A stretch of 54,201 bases of DNA from assembly GCF_009078285.1 (NCBI RefSeq), contig NZ_RQSP01000017.1:1-54201 (forward strand), read 5' to 3'. A program made the translations under genes and the position numbers. The notes below the pieces were generated by a model. The model worked only from the letters and a program-made list of their open reading frames with translations, was not told where the DNA came from and did no database searches. Shown here in pieces: positions 45,716-54,201 of the stretch. This DNA comes from Bifidobacterium jacchi (GTDB lineage Bacteria > Actinomycetota > Actinomycetes > Actinomycetales > Bifidobacteriaceae). How positions within the stretch are numbered: position 1 is the first letter of the stretch; every line of letters begins with the position of its first letter.

Positions 45716-46768
45716 GTGGATGTCTCATTCGACTACTTCCTCCAGCAGATGACCTCGAATCCCGCGTTGGCGATAACTACGTTGTTGACGCTTGGCGTGA
45801 TCTTCGTCAATGGATGGACCGATGCGCCGAATGCCATTGCCACCTGTGTGACGACGCGTTGCATGCGAGTCAGATCCGCCGTCATCATGGCCGCCGTGCT
45901 CAATTTTCTCGGTGTGCTGGTGATGACTAGGATCAACGCATCGGTCGCTTCGACGATCAGCACCATGGTGGACTTCGGCGGCAATGCGAATGAGGCGCTT
46001 ATCGCATTGTGCGCCGCGTTGTTCTCCATCGTCGTCTACAGCGTCGGCGCATCGCTGCTCGGCATCCCCACATCGGAAAGCCACAGTCTGATCGCCGGAC
46101 TCTCCGGTGCCGCCATAGCGATTCACGGCAGCGTCGAAGGCATCAACATGGGTGAATGGGTCAAGGTGCTGTATGGACTTGCGGCGAGCCTTCTCATCGG
46201 GTTCGGCATGGGATGGCTGGTGTGCAAGGCCGTTACACTGGTGTGCGCGAGGCTTGACCGCAGACGCACCAACGGTTTCTTCACCTACGCGCAGATCGCC
46301 GGTGCCGCGGCGATGAGTTTCATGCATGGCGCTCAGGATGGGCAGAAGTTCATCGGCGTGCTGTTCCTCGGCATGGCGTTCGCCAATGGGCAGTCCGGGG
46401 TCGCCGGTGTCGTCATCCCGGTTTGGCTGATGGTCATGTGCAGCGTGATCATGGGCGTCGGCACGTCGGTTGGCGGCGAGCGAATCATCAAATCGGTCGG
46501 CATGGACATGGTGCGATTGGAGAAGTATCAGGGATTCAGCGCCGATCTGTCGAGTGCGTTGTGCCTGCTGGTGATGACGGTGCTGGGCATCCCCGTATCC
46601 ACGACGCACACCAAGACGAGCGCGATCATGGGTGTCGGCGCGGTACGCAGGCTTTCGGCCATCAATTTCGGCGTCGTGCGGGACATGATGCTCACCTGGG
46701 TGTTCACATTCCCCGGCTGCGGCATCATCAGCTACGCCATGGCCCGACTGTTCATGATCATGTTCTAG
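45716..46768 (+). CDS. pit: Pit-family inorganic phosphate transporter
   Basis: A 350-residue membrane transporter of the PiT family (low-affinity phosphate, cation-coupled). Seen: about 10 hydrophobic segments and the duplicated PHO-4 signatures, GWTDAPNAIATCV near the N-terminus and HGAQDGQKFIG in the middle. GIPTSESHSLIAGL and GIPVSTTHTKTSAIMG form the paired repeat motifs. Start: GTG 45716, after a loose gaaggtgg; an upstream GTG at 45680 has no site. The stop codon lies within the end of a MITE-like element. The DUF47 partner follows. Confidence 0.9.
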   Translation: MDVSFDYFLQQMTSNPALAITTLLTLGVIFVNGWTDAPNAIATCVTTRCMRVRSAVIMAAVLNFLGVLVMTRINASVASTISTMVDFGGNANEALIALCAALFSIVVYSVGASLLGIPTSESHSLIAGLSGAAIAIHGSVEGINMGEWVKVLYGLAASLLIGFGMGWLVCKAVTLVCARLDRRRTNGFFTYAQIAGAAAMSFMHGAQDGQKFIGVLFLGMAFANGQSGVAGVVIPVWLMVMCSVIMGVGTSVGGERIIKSVGMDMVRLEKYQGFSADLSSALCLLVMTVLGIPVSTTHTKTSAIMGVGAVRRLSAINFGVVRDMMLTWVFTFPGCGIISYAMARLFMIMF

Positions 46769-46887
46769 TGTCCTCCGTCAGAAGTTCTTTGACGAATTCA
46801 CTACCCCTCAGTCCCGCTTCGCGAGCCAGCTCCCCTGACAAGGGGAGCCAGAGATATGATCAACGATCTTCTGGCGGAGGACACTAG
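46765..46887. mobile_element. MITE-like element at the pit stop codon
   Basis: A 123-nt element with 20-nt terminal inverted repeats: ctagtgtcctccgtcagaag (46765-46784) and cttctggcggaggacactag (46868-46887), complementary except for one wobble pair. The interior has a second inverted repeat (ctcccct gacaaggggag). The pit stop TAG (46766-46768) is part of the left repeat. A degenerate solo end lies at 43938-43961. No transposase is encoded, so mobility would depend on one in trans. Confidence 0.75.
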
Positions 46888-46992
46888 AGATGCACAGGGA
46901 AGACGACATCGCTGCGCCGATGCATCGACAATCGCAGCATCGGTGCCATAGTCGACACCATCATCAGGACAAGCGGAAAGGAACCACCATAG

Positions 46993-47616
46993 ATGTCCAG
47001 AAAAAACGATGCGTTCTATTTCGACGGATTCAAGTCCAGCGCACGGTGCGCACATCGTGCCTCGGTGCTGCTGATCGATGTCATGAACGACTTCGAGCCG
47101 ACCCGGCTTGAGGAACGCATGAAAGACATGCATCGCATCGAACAGGAGGCCGACGATATCCGTCACGGCATGATGGACGAACTGGTGACCGCGTTCATCA
47201 CGCCGTTCGATCGCGAGGACATCGGTCGGCTCAGTCAGACGCTTGACGATGTGACCGACGGCATCGAAGGCGTGCTTCACCGCATGTACTACGACAACGT
47301 CACCGCCATGCGTCAGGATGCGCTGGACATGGCCGGTATGATCGTCACGGCATGCGAACAGATGGTAGCCCTGTTCGACGAATTGCCGAAATTCCGCCGA
47401 TCCAAGTCGATCAGACAGCGCGTGTTCGCGATCAACCGCATCGAACAGGACATTGACCGAGCGTACATCGGGGCGATGCGCACACTGCACACCACCTGTG
47501 TCGATCCGATGCAGGTGTTCGCCTGGCATGAGGTGTACACGCATCTGGAACGTTGTGCGGACGCCTGCGAGCATGTCGCCGACGTGGTGGACGGCATCGT
47601 CATGAAGAACAACTGA
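46993..47616 (+). CDS. DUF47/PhoU-like Pit accessory protein
   Basis: A 207-residue, helix-only protein with the DUF47 pattern (a PhoU relative): MHRIEQEADDIRHGMMDEL and FNRIEQ-type AINRIEQDIDRAYIGAM repeats, with TPFDREDI and ERCADACEHVADVV near the end. DUF47 proteins accompany Pit transporters and are thought to regulate them. Start: ATG 46993 after aaagg. It is separated from pit by a MITE and 224 nt, so it may have its own promoter or be transcribed through the element. Confidence 0.85.
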   Translation: MSRKNDAFYFDGFKSSARCAHRASVLLIDVMNDFEPTRLEERMKDMHRIEQEADDIRHGMMDELVTAFITPFDREDIGRLSQTLDDVTDGIEGVLHRMYYDNVTAMRQDALDMAGMIVTACEQMVALFDELPKFRRSKSIRQRVFAINRIEQDIDRAYIGAMRTLHTTCVDPMQVFAWHEVYTHLERCADACEHVADVVDGIVMKNN

Positions 47617-47743
47617 TCGCAGCGCTGATCGATACGCTGCCCTGCACGCCTGCACGCCTGCTCGATGGCGGAGGAATGGCGGCGGAATGGCGGCGATACG
47701 GCAGCCGCCAGCGACACGGCGGCAGCCAGCGATACGAAGCTGG

Positions 47744-48445
47744 TCAGCGATACGTGTTGATCCACAGGATCGCAAGCTGGGTGCGGTTGGTCAGTCCCAG
47801 TCTGTCCAGCATGGCGCTGATGCGGTTGCGTACCGTCCCTTCGCTCAGGTACAGTCTGGCGGCGATGTCGCGGTTGTCGAGACCCTCGGCGACCAGCGCG
47901 GCGATCATGCGACTACGCTCGTCAAGCGCATCCAATGCCATCCGATCGGCATCCGTTGCCGCATCCGGCGTGGACGTAACCGGATCATGGGGGAGTCCAG
48001 GCGCGCCGGTCGGTGCCGTCGGTCCGGTGATCTTGCCGAGCACGTCGGCGCCGAGGACGATCTGTCCGGCCATCACCGCATGCAACGCCGGCGCCACCGA
48101 GGCGACATCCTGCTTGATGAGATAGCCGCGTGCCCCCAACGCGATCGCCTGTTCGATGTATGCGCGATCGGCGAACGTGGTGAGGAACAGGATTCGCGCG
48201 GCCGGATCGCGTGCGAGTATCGCGCGGGCGGCGGCAAGACCGTCGCTTCCGGGCATCTGAATGTCGATGAGCAGAACGTCGGGACGGCTTGTCGGACTGT
48301 CGAAATAACGCGTCGTCGCCGTCGCGCCGTTGCCGGCGGTCCACAGTACGTCGGCGGCGTGAGTGGCGGTCATAATGGTCGCCAGCGACTGGCATACGAT
48401 CGGATCGTCATCCGCAATGGCGATGGTCATGTCGGCGGTTGTCAT
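47744..48445 (-). CDS. NarL/FixJ (LuxR-type) response regulator
   Basis: A 233-residue regulator: receiver domain (about 6-120) with acidic DDD near 12-14, the phosphoacceptor D61 in LLIDIQMPG, and K near LIKQD, followed by an Ala/Thr/Pro-rich linker and a LuxR-type helix-turn-helix (about 185-228: LVAEGLDNRDIAARLYLSEGTVRNRISAML). It starts at ATG complement 48445, overlapping the end of the kinase gene by 4 nt. The likely target is the divergent ABC exporter operon, with an inverted repeat between them. Confidence 0.92.
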   Translation of the reverse strand: MTTADMTIAIADDDPIVCQSLATIMTATHAADVLWTAGNGATATTRYFDSPTSRPDVLLIDIQMPGSDGLAAARAILARDPAARILFLTTFADRAYIEQAIALGARGYLIKQDVASVAPALHAVMAGQIVLGADVLGKITGPTAPTGAPGLPHDPVTSTPDAATDADRMALDALDERSRMIAALVAEGLDNRDIAARLYLSEGTVRNRISAMLDRLGLTNRTQLAILWINTYR

Positions 48446-49761
48446 GCGCGTCCACCTTTCCTTGAGATATTCTGTGAGATATTCTCTGAGGTGTTTTCTG
48501 AGCTATTCGATGCGCCGTGAACATGTTCGGGCCATCGTGATTTCGGCACGGAGACGAACACCCGCCAGCCATCCTGATACGGACCGCAGGACGAGATGCC
48601 GCCGACGGATCTGACACGGGCCTCGATATCGGCGAGTCCCATGCCGTGCGAAGGCGTGCCATCAGTGGGGATGTCGGGCTTCGCCGGTCCCGGGTCCTGA
48701 ACGACCAACTGCCATAATGCCGGCAAATCGCGAAGCGTGACGGATGCCTCACGGGCCATGCTGTGATGCGACACGTTCGCCAGCGACTCGCGTATCACCG
48801 TCGATAGGCAGCGTGCGACCGGTGCCGGCACATGATCGATGTCGTTCGCCAGACGCACGGTCAGCGACGAAGACGACTCGGCGTATGCGCAGACGGCATC
48901 GTTGACCTGCGCGGAAAAATCCGTGCCGTCGTCCTCAAGATCATGCACCGACCGGCGCACCATCGTCATCGCCCCGTCCAGCGTTTCGGCAAGCGCGGCG
49001 AATCCTTGGGCGGCACTGTCGTCACCGGTCGCATCGGCGACGACCCGACCGGCCTGCGCCTGCATGATCGCACGCGTAAGCAGATGACCGACGTTGTCAT
49101 GAATCTCACGGGCGATGCGCGTGCGTTCGTTGAGCGTTGCCATGCGCACCGAACGGGAGCGCTCCTCTTCCAGATCGGCGACCCTTCTGCGCGATGCGCG
49201 GGTCATGTCGCGAATGGCATCCTGCGCACGACGCATCAAACGGCGCGTGGCCGTGATCTCACGATCCGCGACACCCCAGACGAATCCGACCAGCGTCACG
49301 ACCGCGGTCAGCACCATGCCTCGATCGGGACGGTTCTCGATCATCATGCGTAGCACAGGCAGCAGCCACAGCAGACGCGGCGGCCACAGTGCATGCTGCG
49401 CATGTCGGGTGACACGCGTCATGAAGTCGTTGCCCGCCTGCTGGGTAATACTCCAACGCGGCATGTCGTAGGCCGCAACGGAAAGAAACGCGCACCATGA
49501 GGTCATCGGCAGGCATGCCGCGACGAAGACCATGCTTGGCAGCCATGCCAAAGGCGACGACGGAGTGCCGCGCAGCAGCCATTCACCCAGCGAGGAGCAG
49601 GAGACGGCGATCAGCAGACCGATCAGCATGATCGGCACGTCGGCGCGGGGATCGACGATCAGCGCGCCAGCCGACGTGCCAGTCGTCACGCCGAACGGCA
49701 CCATGATCACACCCAACGCCAGCAACAGCGCCTTATTTCCCAATGCGCGCATGCACACCAT
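48442..49761 (-). CDS. DesK/NarL-type membrane sensor histidine kinase
   Basis: A 439-residue kinase from ATG complement 49761 (49752 also possible). Seen: several hydrophobic segments in the first ~160 residues (for example ALLLALGVIMVPFG and VLTAVVTLVGFVWGV), a coiled-coil-like charged stretch, the HisKA_3 box REIHDNVGHLLTRA (H221 phosphorylated), and a C-terminal HATPase with a shortened N-box and GMGLADIEARVRSVGG. It is the cognate partner of the LuxR-type regulator downstream. The open frame continues to 50076, but that part is antisense to the ABC gene and is left out. Confidence 0.9.
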   Translation of the reverse strand: MVCMRALGNKALLLALGVIMVPFGVTTGTSAGALIVDPRADVPIMLIGLLIAVSCSSLGEWLLRGTPSSPLAWLPSMVFVAACLPMTSWCAFLSVAAYDMPRWSITQQAGNDFMTRVTRHAQHALWPPRLLWLLPVLRMMIENRPDRGMVLTAVVTLVGFVWGVADREITATRRLMRRAQDAIRDMTRASRRRVADLEEERSRSVRMATLNERTRIAREIHDNVGHLLTRAIMQAQAGRVVADATGDDSAAQGFAALAETLDGAMTMVRRSVHDLEDDGTDFSAQVNDAVCAYAESSSSLTVRLANDIDHVPAPVARCLSTVIRESLANVSHHSMAREASVTLRDLPALWQLVVQDPGPAKPDIPTDGTPSHGMGLADIEARVRSVGGISSCGPYQDGWRVFVSVPKSRWPEHVHGASNSSENTSENISQNISRKGGRA

Positions 49762-49800
49762 GATAGTTGATTGCCAAGATGCACCTCGTGGAGACGACCA

Positions 49801-49840
49801 ATGACATTTGTCATCGCGTCGTCCGCGCCGCGTGACAAAT
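49801..49840. promoter_or_regulatory. Operator-like inverted repeats between kinase and ABC genes
   Basis: ATGACA-tt-TGTCAT at 49801-49814 and TGACAAAT at 49833-49840 (an inverted half-site of atttgtca at 49806-49813). They lie in the divergent gap and fit the palindromic sites of LuxR-type regulators. Binding is inferred. Confidence 0.4.
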
Positions 49841-49933
49841 GGCGGTGGCGCGAACCGGGCCGTCGAGCGGACAATGGAATCAGCCTCAACCACAGGCATC
49901 CGCACCGCAATCCGAGGCAGAGAGGAATCGGAC

Positions 49934-50980
49934 ATGACCACGGAAACAGACAGCAACAGCGGCGTCGGCGGCGGCGCCAACGCCGGCGCCAACACCGGCG
50001 TCAATGGCGGCGTCGGCAACCCAGCCGCGTCGGAGGAGACCGGCATCTCGGCGGTCAGCGTCACGAAACTCGTCAAACGCTATGGCGACATGGTGGCGCT
50101 CGACCAGTTCGATCTCGACGTGCACCAGGGCGAGATCTTCGGTCTGCTCGGCCCCAACGGCTCCGGCAAGACCACTGCGATCAACTGCATTCTTGCGTTG
50201 CTCGCCTACGATTCGGGAACCATCCGGGTATTCGGCCAGCCGATGACGCCCACCAGCTACGCTCTCAAGCGCCGCATCGGCATCGTGCCGCAGAACGTCG
50301 CCGTGCTCAACGAACTGACCGTGACCGAGAACATCGACTACTTCTGCTCGCTGTACGTGCCGAAGAAGGCCGAGCGCGCACCGTTGGTGGAGGAGGCTAT
50401 CGAATTCGCCGGGCTGCAGGACTTTCGCAGGTTCCGCCCCGGCAAGCTCTCCGGCGGTCTGCTTCGGCGGCTCAACATCGCGTGCGGCATCGCCCACAAA
50501 CCCGACCTCATCTTCTTCGACGAGCCGACCGTGGCCGTGGACCCGCAAAGCCGCAATGCCATTCTCGAGGGCATCGTGCGCCTGAACAAGGCGGGTGCGA
50601 CGGTGATCTACACCAGCCACTACATGGAGGAGGTCGAGCGGATCTGCGACCGCATCCTCATCATGGATCACGGCAGGCATCTGGCGCTCGGCACCGCCGA
50701 CGAGCTCAAGGCGATGATCGGCACCGGAGAGCGCATCACCATCGAAACGCTTGATCTGACCGACGATACCCTTGCGGCGGTGCGCGCGCTCGGCTTCGTC
50801 ATCGAAGCGAACTATGACGGCACTCAGCTCGACGTGCGGTGCGGTCGGGGAGAGCACAATCTGGTCGATCTGCTCGGCGTGCTGCGTGCCGCCGGTGCCA
50901 GCGTCGGCCATCTGACCAGCCAGCCGCCGACCCTCAACGACGTGTTCCTTGAGCTGACCGGCAAGGCGCTGCGGGACTAG
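49934..50980 (+). CDS. ABC transporter ATP-binding protein
   Basis: A 348-residue ATPase of an export-type (ABC-2) system. Seen: Walker A GPNGSGKTT near residue 73, Q-loop IVPQNV, signature LSGGLLRRLNIA, Walker B LIFFDEPT, the His-switch TSHYMEEVERI, and a C-terminal domain like DrrA/NatA. The N-terminal ~35 residues are Gly/Asn/Ala-rich low complexity. Start: ATG 49934 with gagagg; the frame from 49808 lacks a site. Followed by two permeases; substrate unknown (drug, lipid or peptide). Confidence 0.92.
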   Translation: MTTETDSNSGVGGGANAGANTGVNGGVGNPAASEETGISAVSVTKLVKRYGDMVALDQFDLDVHQGEIFGLLGPNGSGKTTAINCILALLAYDSGTIRVFGQPMTPTSYALKRRIGIVPQNVAVLNELTVTENIDYFCSLYVPKKAERAPLVEEAIEFAGLQDFRRFRPGKLSGGLLRRLNIACGIAHKPDLIFFDEPTVAVDPQSRNAILEGIVRLNKAGATVIYTSHYMEEVERICDRILIMDHGRHLALGTADELKAMIGTGERITIETLDLTDDTLAAVRALGFVIEANYDGTQLDVRCGRGEHNLVDLLGVLRAAGASVGHLTSQPPTLNDVFLELTGKALRD

Positions 50981-50997
50981 CGGGGAAGGAGACAGCC

Positions 50998-52347
50998 ATG
51001 TGGTCCACATTCGTCATGACATTGAAGACGAACCTGCGCAACAAGCCCGCACTGTTCTGGGTCATCGTCTTCCCCCTCGCAGTGGCGACGCTGTTGAACG
51101 GCATGTTCGGCGACCTCGCCTCGGGCTATGAGATCAAAGCGGTCCCGTTGGCGGTGGTTCAGGACGCGAACTGGAAACGGGCCGTCGGGGCACAGACGTT
51201 CGTCAACGCATTGTCCGGCACGACCACGTCGAATGGTGCCGGCCTTGGTGCGACCGGTTCCAGTGCGGCCGGTTCTGATGCTGCCGGTTCCGATCAGTCA
51301 GCCGGCACCAAGGCAGCAGACAGCGAGGCGGCCGGCACCGAGTCGGCCGGCACCGAGTCATCCGGCACCGACATGCGGCTGGTGGACGCCACCGCGGTCA
51401 CCTCTCTCGATCAGGCGCGCCAAACGATCGCCGGAGCGACAACGGACGGATACCTGAGCGTCGACGGGTCGGGTCGCATCGTCCTGACGGTATCCGCCGC
51501 GATCGCAAACGGCTCGACGAACGCGTCGGAAAGCGCGTCGAACACGCACATCACCATCGCCGCGCTGGGCGAGGCGATCGACCTCTACAACCGCACCGAC
51601 ACCCTCACCAGGCAGCTTCTCGACACCAATCCCCAGGCTGCGGCGAGCCGCTCATTCTGGACGTCGCTCAACGACATCACCGGCATGACCCGCGAAACCA
51701 CGCTCACGAACTTCAAACCGGACGCGATGGCGCGATACTACTATGCGCTGCTCGGCATGTCGTGCCTGACGGCCATGGGATACGCCATCTCCGCAGTCAC
51801 CACCGCTCAGGCGAACCTGTCCGCATTGGGCATTCGCCGCACGGTCGCCCCCCTGAGCCGTTCCGCGCAGCTGATCGCCGGATTCCTCGCCAGCTGGCTG
51901 TGCTCCGGGCTGAGTCTTCTGATCGCGCTCGCCTACATTCGCTACGTGTGCGGCATTGCGCTTGGCGGGCGTGAGCCGGCCGCCGCGCTCGCGGTGCTGC
52001 TCGCCTCGTTCATGGCCTGCGCGTTCGGCACGATGATCGGCGCGATCCCGAAGCTGTCGCACAGTGTCAAGACGGGTCTGACCAGCGCGATTCCCTGCGC
52101 GCTGTCGCTGTTCACCGGTCTGTATGGAGGATTCGCGATGTCGCTGAGCGACTGGATCGCCCGCAATGCGCCCGCATTCGGTCTCATCAACCCCGCGCAG
52201 CAGGTGACCGACCTGTTCTACGACATTCTCTACTACGACGGCTATGGTCCGTTCGTCGCCACCTGTGCCCGGCTGCTCGCCATGAGCGCCGTATTCCTGA
52301 TCGCCGCGGTCGTCATGCTCAAGGAGGAACGCTATGAACACCTGTAA
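50998..52347 (+). CDS. ABC-2 family permease
   Basis: A 449-residue membrane protein: one N-terminal segment (FWVIVFPLAVATLLNGMFG), a long extracytoplasmic domain (about 50-245) containing an Ala/Gly/Ser/Asp/Thr-rich repeat (GTESAGTESSGTD and similar, 80-120), then five or six helices (SCLTAMGYAISAVTTAQAN to RLLAMSAVFLIAAVVML). Start: ATG 50998 with aaggag. It overlaps the next gene by 14 nt. It forms the exporter with the ATPase and the second permease. Confidence 0.88.
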   Translation: MWSTFVMTLKTNLRNKPALFWVIVFPLAVATLLNGMFGDLASGYEIKAVPLAVVQDANWKRAVGAQTFVNALSGTTTSNGAGLGATGSSAAGSDAAGSDQSAGTKAADSEAAGTESAGTESSGTDMRLVDATAVTSLDQARQTIAGATTDGYLSVDGSGRIVLTVSAAIANGSTNASESASNTHITIAALGEAIDLYNRTDTLTRQLLDTNPQAAASRSFWTSLNDITGMTRETTLTNFKPDAMARYYYALLGMSCLTAMGYAISAVTTAQANLSALGIRRTVAPLSRSAQLIAGFLASWLCSGLSLLIALAYIRYVCGIALGGREPAAALAVLLASFMACAFGTMIGAIPKLSHSVKTGLTSAIPCALSLFTGLYGGFAMSLSDWIARNAPAFGLINPAQQVTDLFYDILYYDGYGPFVATCARLLAMSAVFLIAAVVMLKEERYEHL

Positions 52348-53908
52348 GGCCACGTTGCGTGTGCTGCTTGCGCATCGACTCTACATTTTCATCTATCTGG
52401 TGCTCATCGGCATCATGATGTTCTCCATCAGCGGTGCCCAGCTGTTCGGCTCGCGCGATGAGGGCGGCAGCGACACCTATGCGCCCGGCAGGCCTACGGT
52501 GGCGGTCATCGACCGGGATGCTAACCGTGGGCGCATCGCCCAGGAAATGCGCGAATATCTGGCCGACAGCAGTGATCTGGTCGATCTGCAAGACGATCCG
52601 CGCACGCTGCAGCAGGCGGTGGCGTCGAATTGGGTGGATCTCATCGTCATCATTCCCGATGGGTATGCCGAAGGGCTGATCGCATCCGCTTCCTCGGCTG
52701 GTGCGGATTCGGCTGATTCGGCAGCGGGCGGTGCGGATTCGGCTGGTTCGGATGCATCGCATGACGGTGCGCCGACCGTTGAGACCGTGACCAGCTACAC
52801 GTCCGGTGTCGGCGCGATGGCATCGATGGATGTCAGCGGATTCCTTGGCATGACTCGCACGGCACTGATCGGCGGCAATGTGGCGGTGACCGACGGCGAC
52901 TGGGCGGCCAAGTACGGGGATGCGGATACGACTGCCGCTGCCCCGGATGGCATTGCGCCGACGGATGCTGCGCAGAAAGGCACCGGTACACAGACGCAGA
53001 CGGGAACCACGCCGGATCAGAGCACGTTGGACATGCTGCCGAATGGACGCCTGGACAATCTCACCCTGGATGATCTGGCGGATGCGGCGAAGCGGGTTCG
53101 TGCGATTGCGGCCGACGGGAACGCGAATCATGCGATCGCGGTGGATCGCTCCGATCAGGCATCAACGCAGGCCGCCGCCGGAAGCTCCGCTGCCGCTGCC
53201 AACGCGTCAACCGACGCGGATACGGCGGTGAGCGGCTTCGGCAGCACGATGAAGACCGCGCTCTATCCGCTGTTCCTGGCGATGACGGTATGCACGGCCC
53301 TCGTGCTCAGCGTGTTCAATGCCGGCGAGACCAGACGGCGACTCGCCGCCTCGCCGCAACGATTCAGCCTGATGGGCATCCAGCGTCTGGCCACCATCGG
53401 CGTGTTCGCGCTGATCGTGACGGTCGGATATCTTCTGGCGACGCTGGGACTGATGCTGGTGGCGGGAGCCGATGTCGCCGCGCTGCCGCCATCGGGGATC
53501 GCCATGACCGTCATCGCCGCGTTCGTCTACGCGCTGATGACGGTGGCCTGCGGATTCCTGCTCGGCGAATGCAGCTCAAGCGACACGATGGCCAATGGAT
53601 TCGCCAACCTGTTCGGATTGCTCATCATGTTCACGTCAGGTATGTGGCTTCCAGTCGATATGATGCCGGGATTCATGACCGTCATCGGCAGGATGCTCCC
53701 CGGCTGGTGGTATTGCACGGCAGTCGATCAGGCGCTTGGCATAGGAACCGCCGCGCATGATGGCGTGAGCGTGGCCGGATGGGCCGGCTCGGTCGGCCTG
53801 GTCGCATTGTTCGCCGCGGCGTTCCTTTGCATAGGACTGGCGGTCGGGCGGATTCGGCGCTCGCGGCCAAGTGCGGTGTCGCAAGCCGTCACGCAGCTTG
53901 CCGAATGA
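52334..53908 (+). CDS. ABC-2 family permease
   Basis: A 524-residue partner of the preceding permease with the same plan: an N-terminal segment (IFIYLVLIGIMMFSISGAQLFG), a ~270-residue extracytoplasmic domain with Ser/Ala/Gly/Asp-rich low complexity (SSAGADSADSAAGGADSAGS region), and six C-terminal helices. TVAVIDRDANRGRIAQEM resembles the YhgE/Pip-like or ABC-2 type 3 extracellular domain start. Start: ATG 52334 with gaggaacgct, overlapping the previous gene by 14 nt. Confidence 0.88.
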   Translation: MNTCKATLRVLLAHRLYIFIYLVLIGIMMFSISGAQLFGSRDEGGSDTYAPGRPTVAVIDRDANRGRIAQEMREYLADSSDLVDLQDDPRTLQQAVASNWVDLIVIIPDGYAEGLIASASSAGADSADSAAGGADSAGSDASHDGAPTVETVTSYTSGVGAMASMDVSGFLGMTRTALIGGNVAVTDGDWAAKYGDADTTAAAPDGIAPTDAAQKGTGTQTQTGTTPDQSTLDMLPNGRLDNLTLDDLADAAKRVRAIAADGNANHAIAVDRSDQASTQAAAGSSAAAANASTDADTAVSGFGSTMKTALYPLFLAMTVCTALVLSVFNAGETRRRLAASPQRFSLMGIQRLATIGVFALIVTVGYLLATLGLMLVAGADVAALPPSGIAMTVIAAFVYALMTVACGFLLGECSSSDTMANGFANLFGLLIMFTSGMWLPVDMMPGFMTVIGRMLPGWWYCTAVDQALGIGTAAHDGVSVAGWAGSVGLVALFAAAFLCIGLAVGRIRRSRPSAVSQAVTQLAE

Positions 53909-53932
53909 CGGCGAGGGGCGATGCGGCTTTCC

Positions 53933-54201
53933 CTAGTTGCCCTTCAGCCGGTAGCGTTGGATCGGGTCGTCCTGGAATCTCACCAAGGCGACCCGTCCTT
54001 CGCGAATCAGCTCGCGCATGCCGGATGTGGCGGCAAGCGGCGTCATCTGCAGTTCGCGGATGATCTCCTTGATGCTCATCGCCGAATGCCTCTCCAGCAC
54101 GGTCATGATCGCCTTGGCGATGTCGCTGGGCGTGCCGGTGGTGGCGGTGCGATGCCGGGTGATCGTCATCGTGAACGTGTTGATCGTGTTCACCGTGGTC
54201 G
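53933..54201 (-). CDS. C-terminal end of a winged-helix protein (partial, cut by window edge)
   Basis: The minus-strand frame stops at 53933-53935 and is open to the right edge, so the 5' end may lie outside; a GTG at complement 54193 could give an 86-residue protein. Seen: a winged-helix-like segment, DIAKAIMTVLERHSAMSIKE then LQMTPLAATSGMRELIREGRVALVRF. It could be a small regulator or the tail of a larger protein. Convergent with the ABC operon. Confidence 0.6.
   Translation of the reverse strand, partial: TTVNTINTFTMTITRHRTATTGTPSDIAKAIMTVLERHSAMSIKEIIRELQMTPLAATSGMRELIREGRVALVRFQDDPIQRYRLKGN

Overview
The window looks like a chromosomal segment of a Bifidobacterium. The evidence is a phosphoketolase gene (xfp) with strong codon bias and a strong terminator, a pta-ackA acetate branch, a cytidylate kinase-Der fusion, DUF6350 and DUF3017 next to purH, high G+C and a sortase-anchored GH20 glycosidase. 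The species cannot be fixed from sequence alone. All calls come from reading the sequence and its translations; no database search was run.

Layout. 0.3-4.3 kb: a cell-wall-anchored GH20 hexosaminidase or lacto-N-biosidase, preceded by an array of short repeats in alternating orientation. 4.5-8.9 kb: yebC, ruvC, a LexA-like box, ruvA, ruvB, yajC and apt (DNA repair, protein export, purine salvage). 9.0-14.7 kb: sucC-sucD-DUF6350-purH-DUF3017, tightly packed with overlapping ends. 14.8-19.0 kb: an aquaporin gene on the minus strand, then rluB and cmk-der. 19.1-22.9 kb: tRNA-Pro(GGG) followed by a 3.8 kb island bounded by a 68/67-nt direct repeat of the tRNA 3' end and its terminator. The island has no integrase. 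It carries a zinc-ribbon protein with a Vsr-like nuclease domain, a tightly coupled small acidic protein, and a remnant phage-like pair on the other strand. 23.0-30.7 kb: a YbaK-type deacylase, then an NAD locus with an NrtR-type Nudix regulator, a palindromic operator, nadA, nadB, nadC and a NifS-like desulfurase. 30.9-34.0 kb: a DJ-1/PfpI protein, a PP2C-like protein and aroA. 34.2-43.8 kb: ackA, pta, a DUF1846 protein, guaA and xfp. Xfp makes acetyl phosphate, AckA converts it to acetate and ATP, and Pta links it to acetyl-CoA. 43.9-45.7 kb: a 1.9 kb gene-free stretch with at least four unrelated repeat families. 45.7-47.6 kb: a Pit phosphate transporter and its DUF47 partner, with a MITE-like element starting at the pit stop codon. 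47.7-53.9 kb: a LuxR-type two-component system facing an ABC-2 exporter operon across an operator-like inverted repeat. The right edge cuts a winged-helix gene.

The most unusual features are the integrase-less tRNA-Pro island with its nuclease/partner operon, the two distant arrays of alternating short repeats, the cluster of repeat families between xfp and pit, and low-complexity inserts within otherwise conserved metabolic enzymes (NadB, NadC, desulfurase, EPSP synthase).
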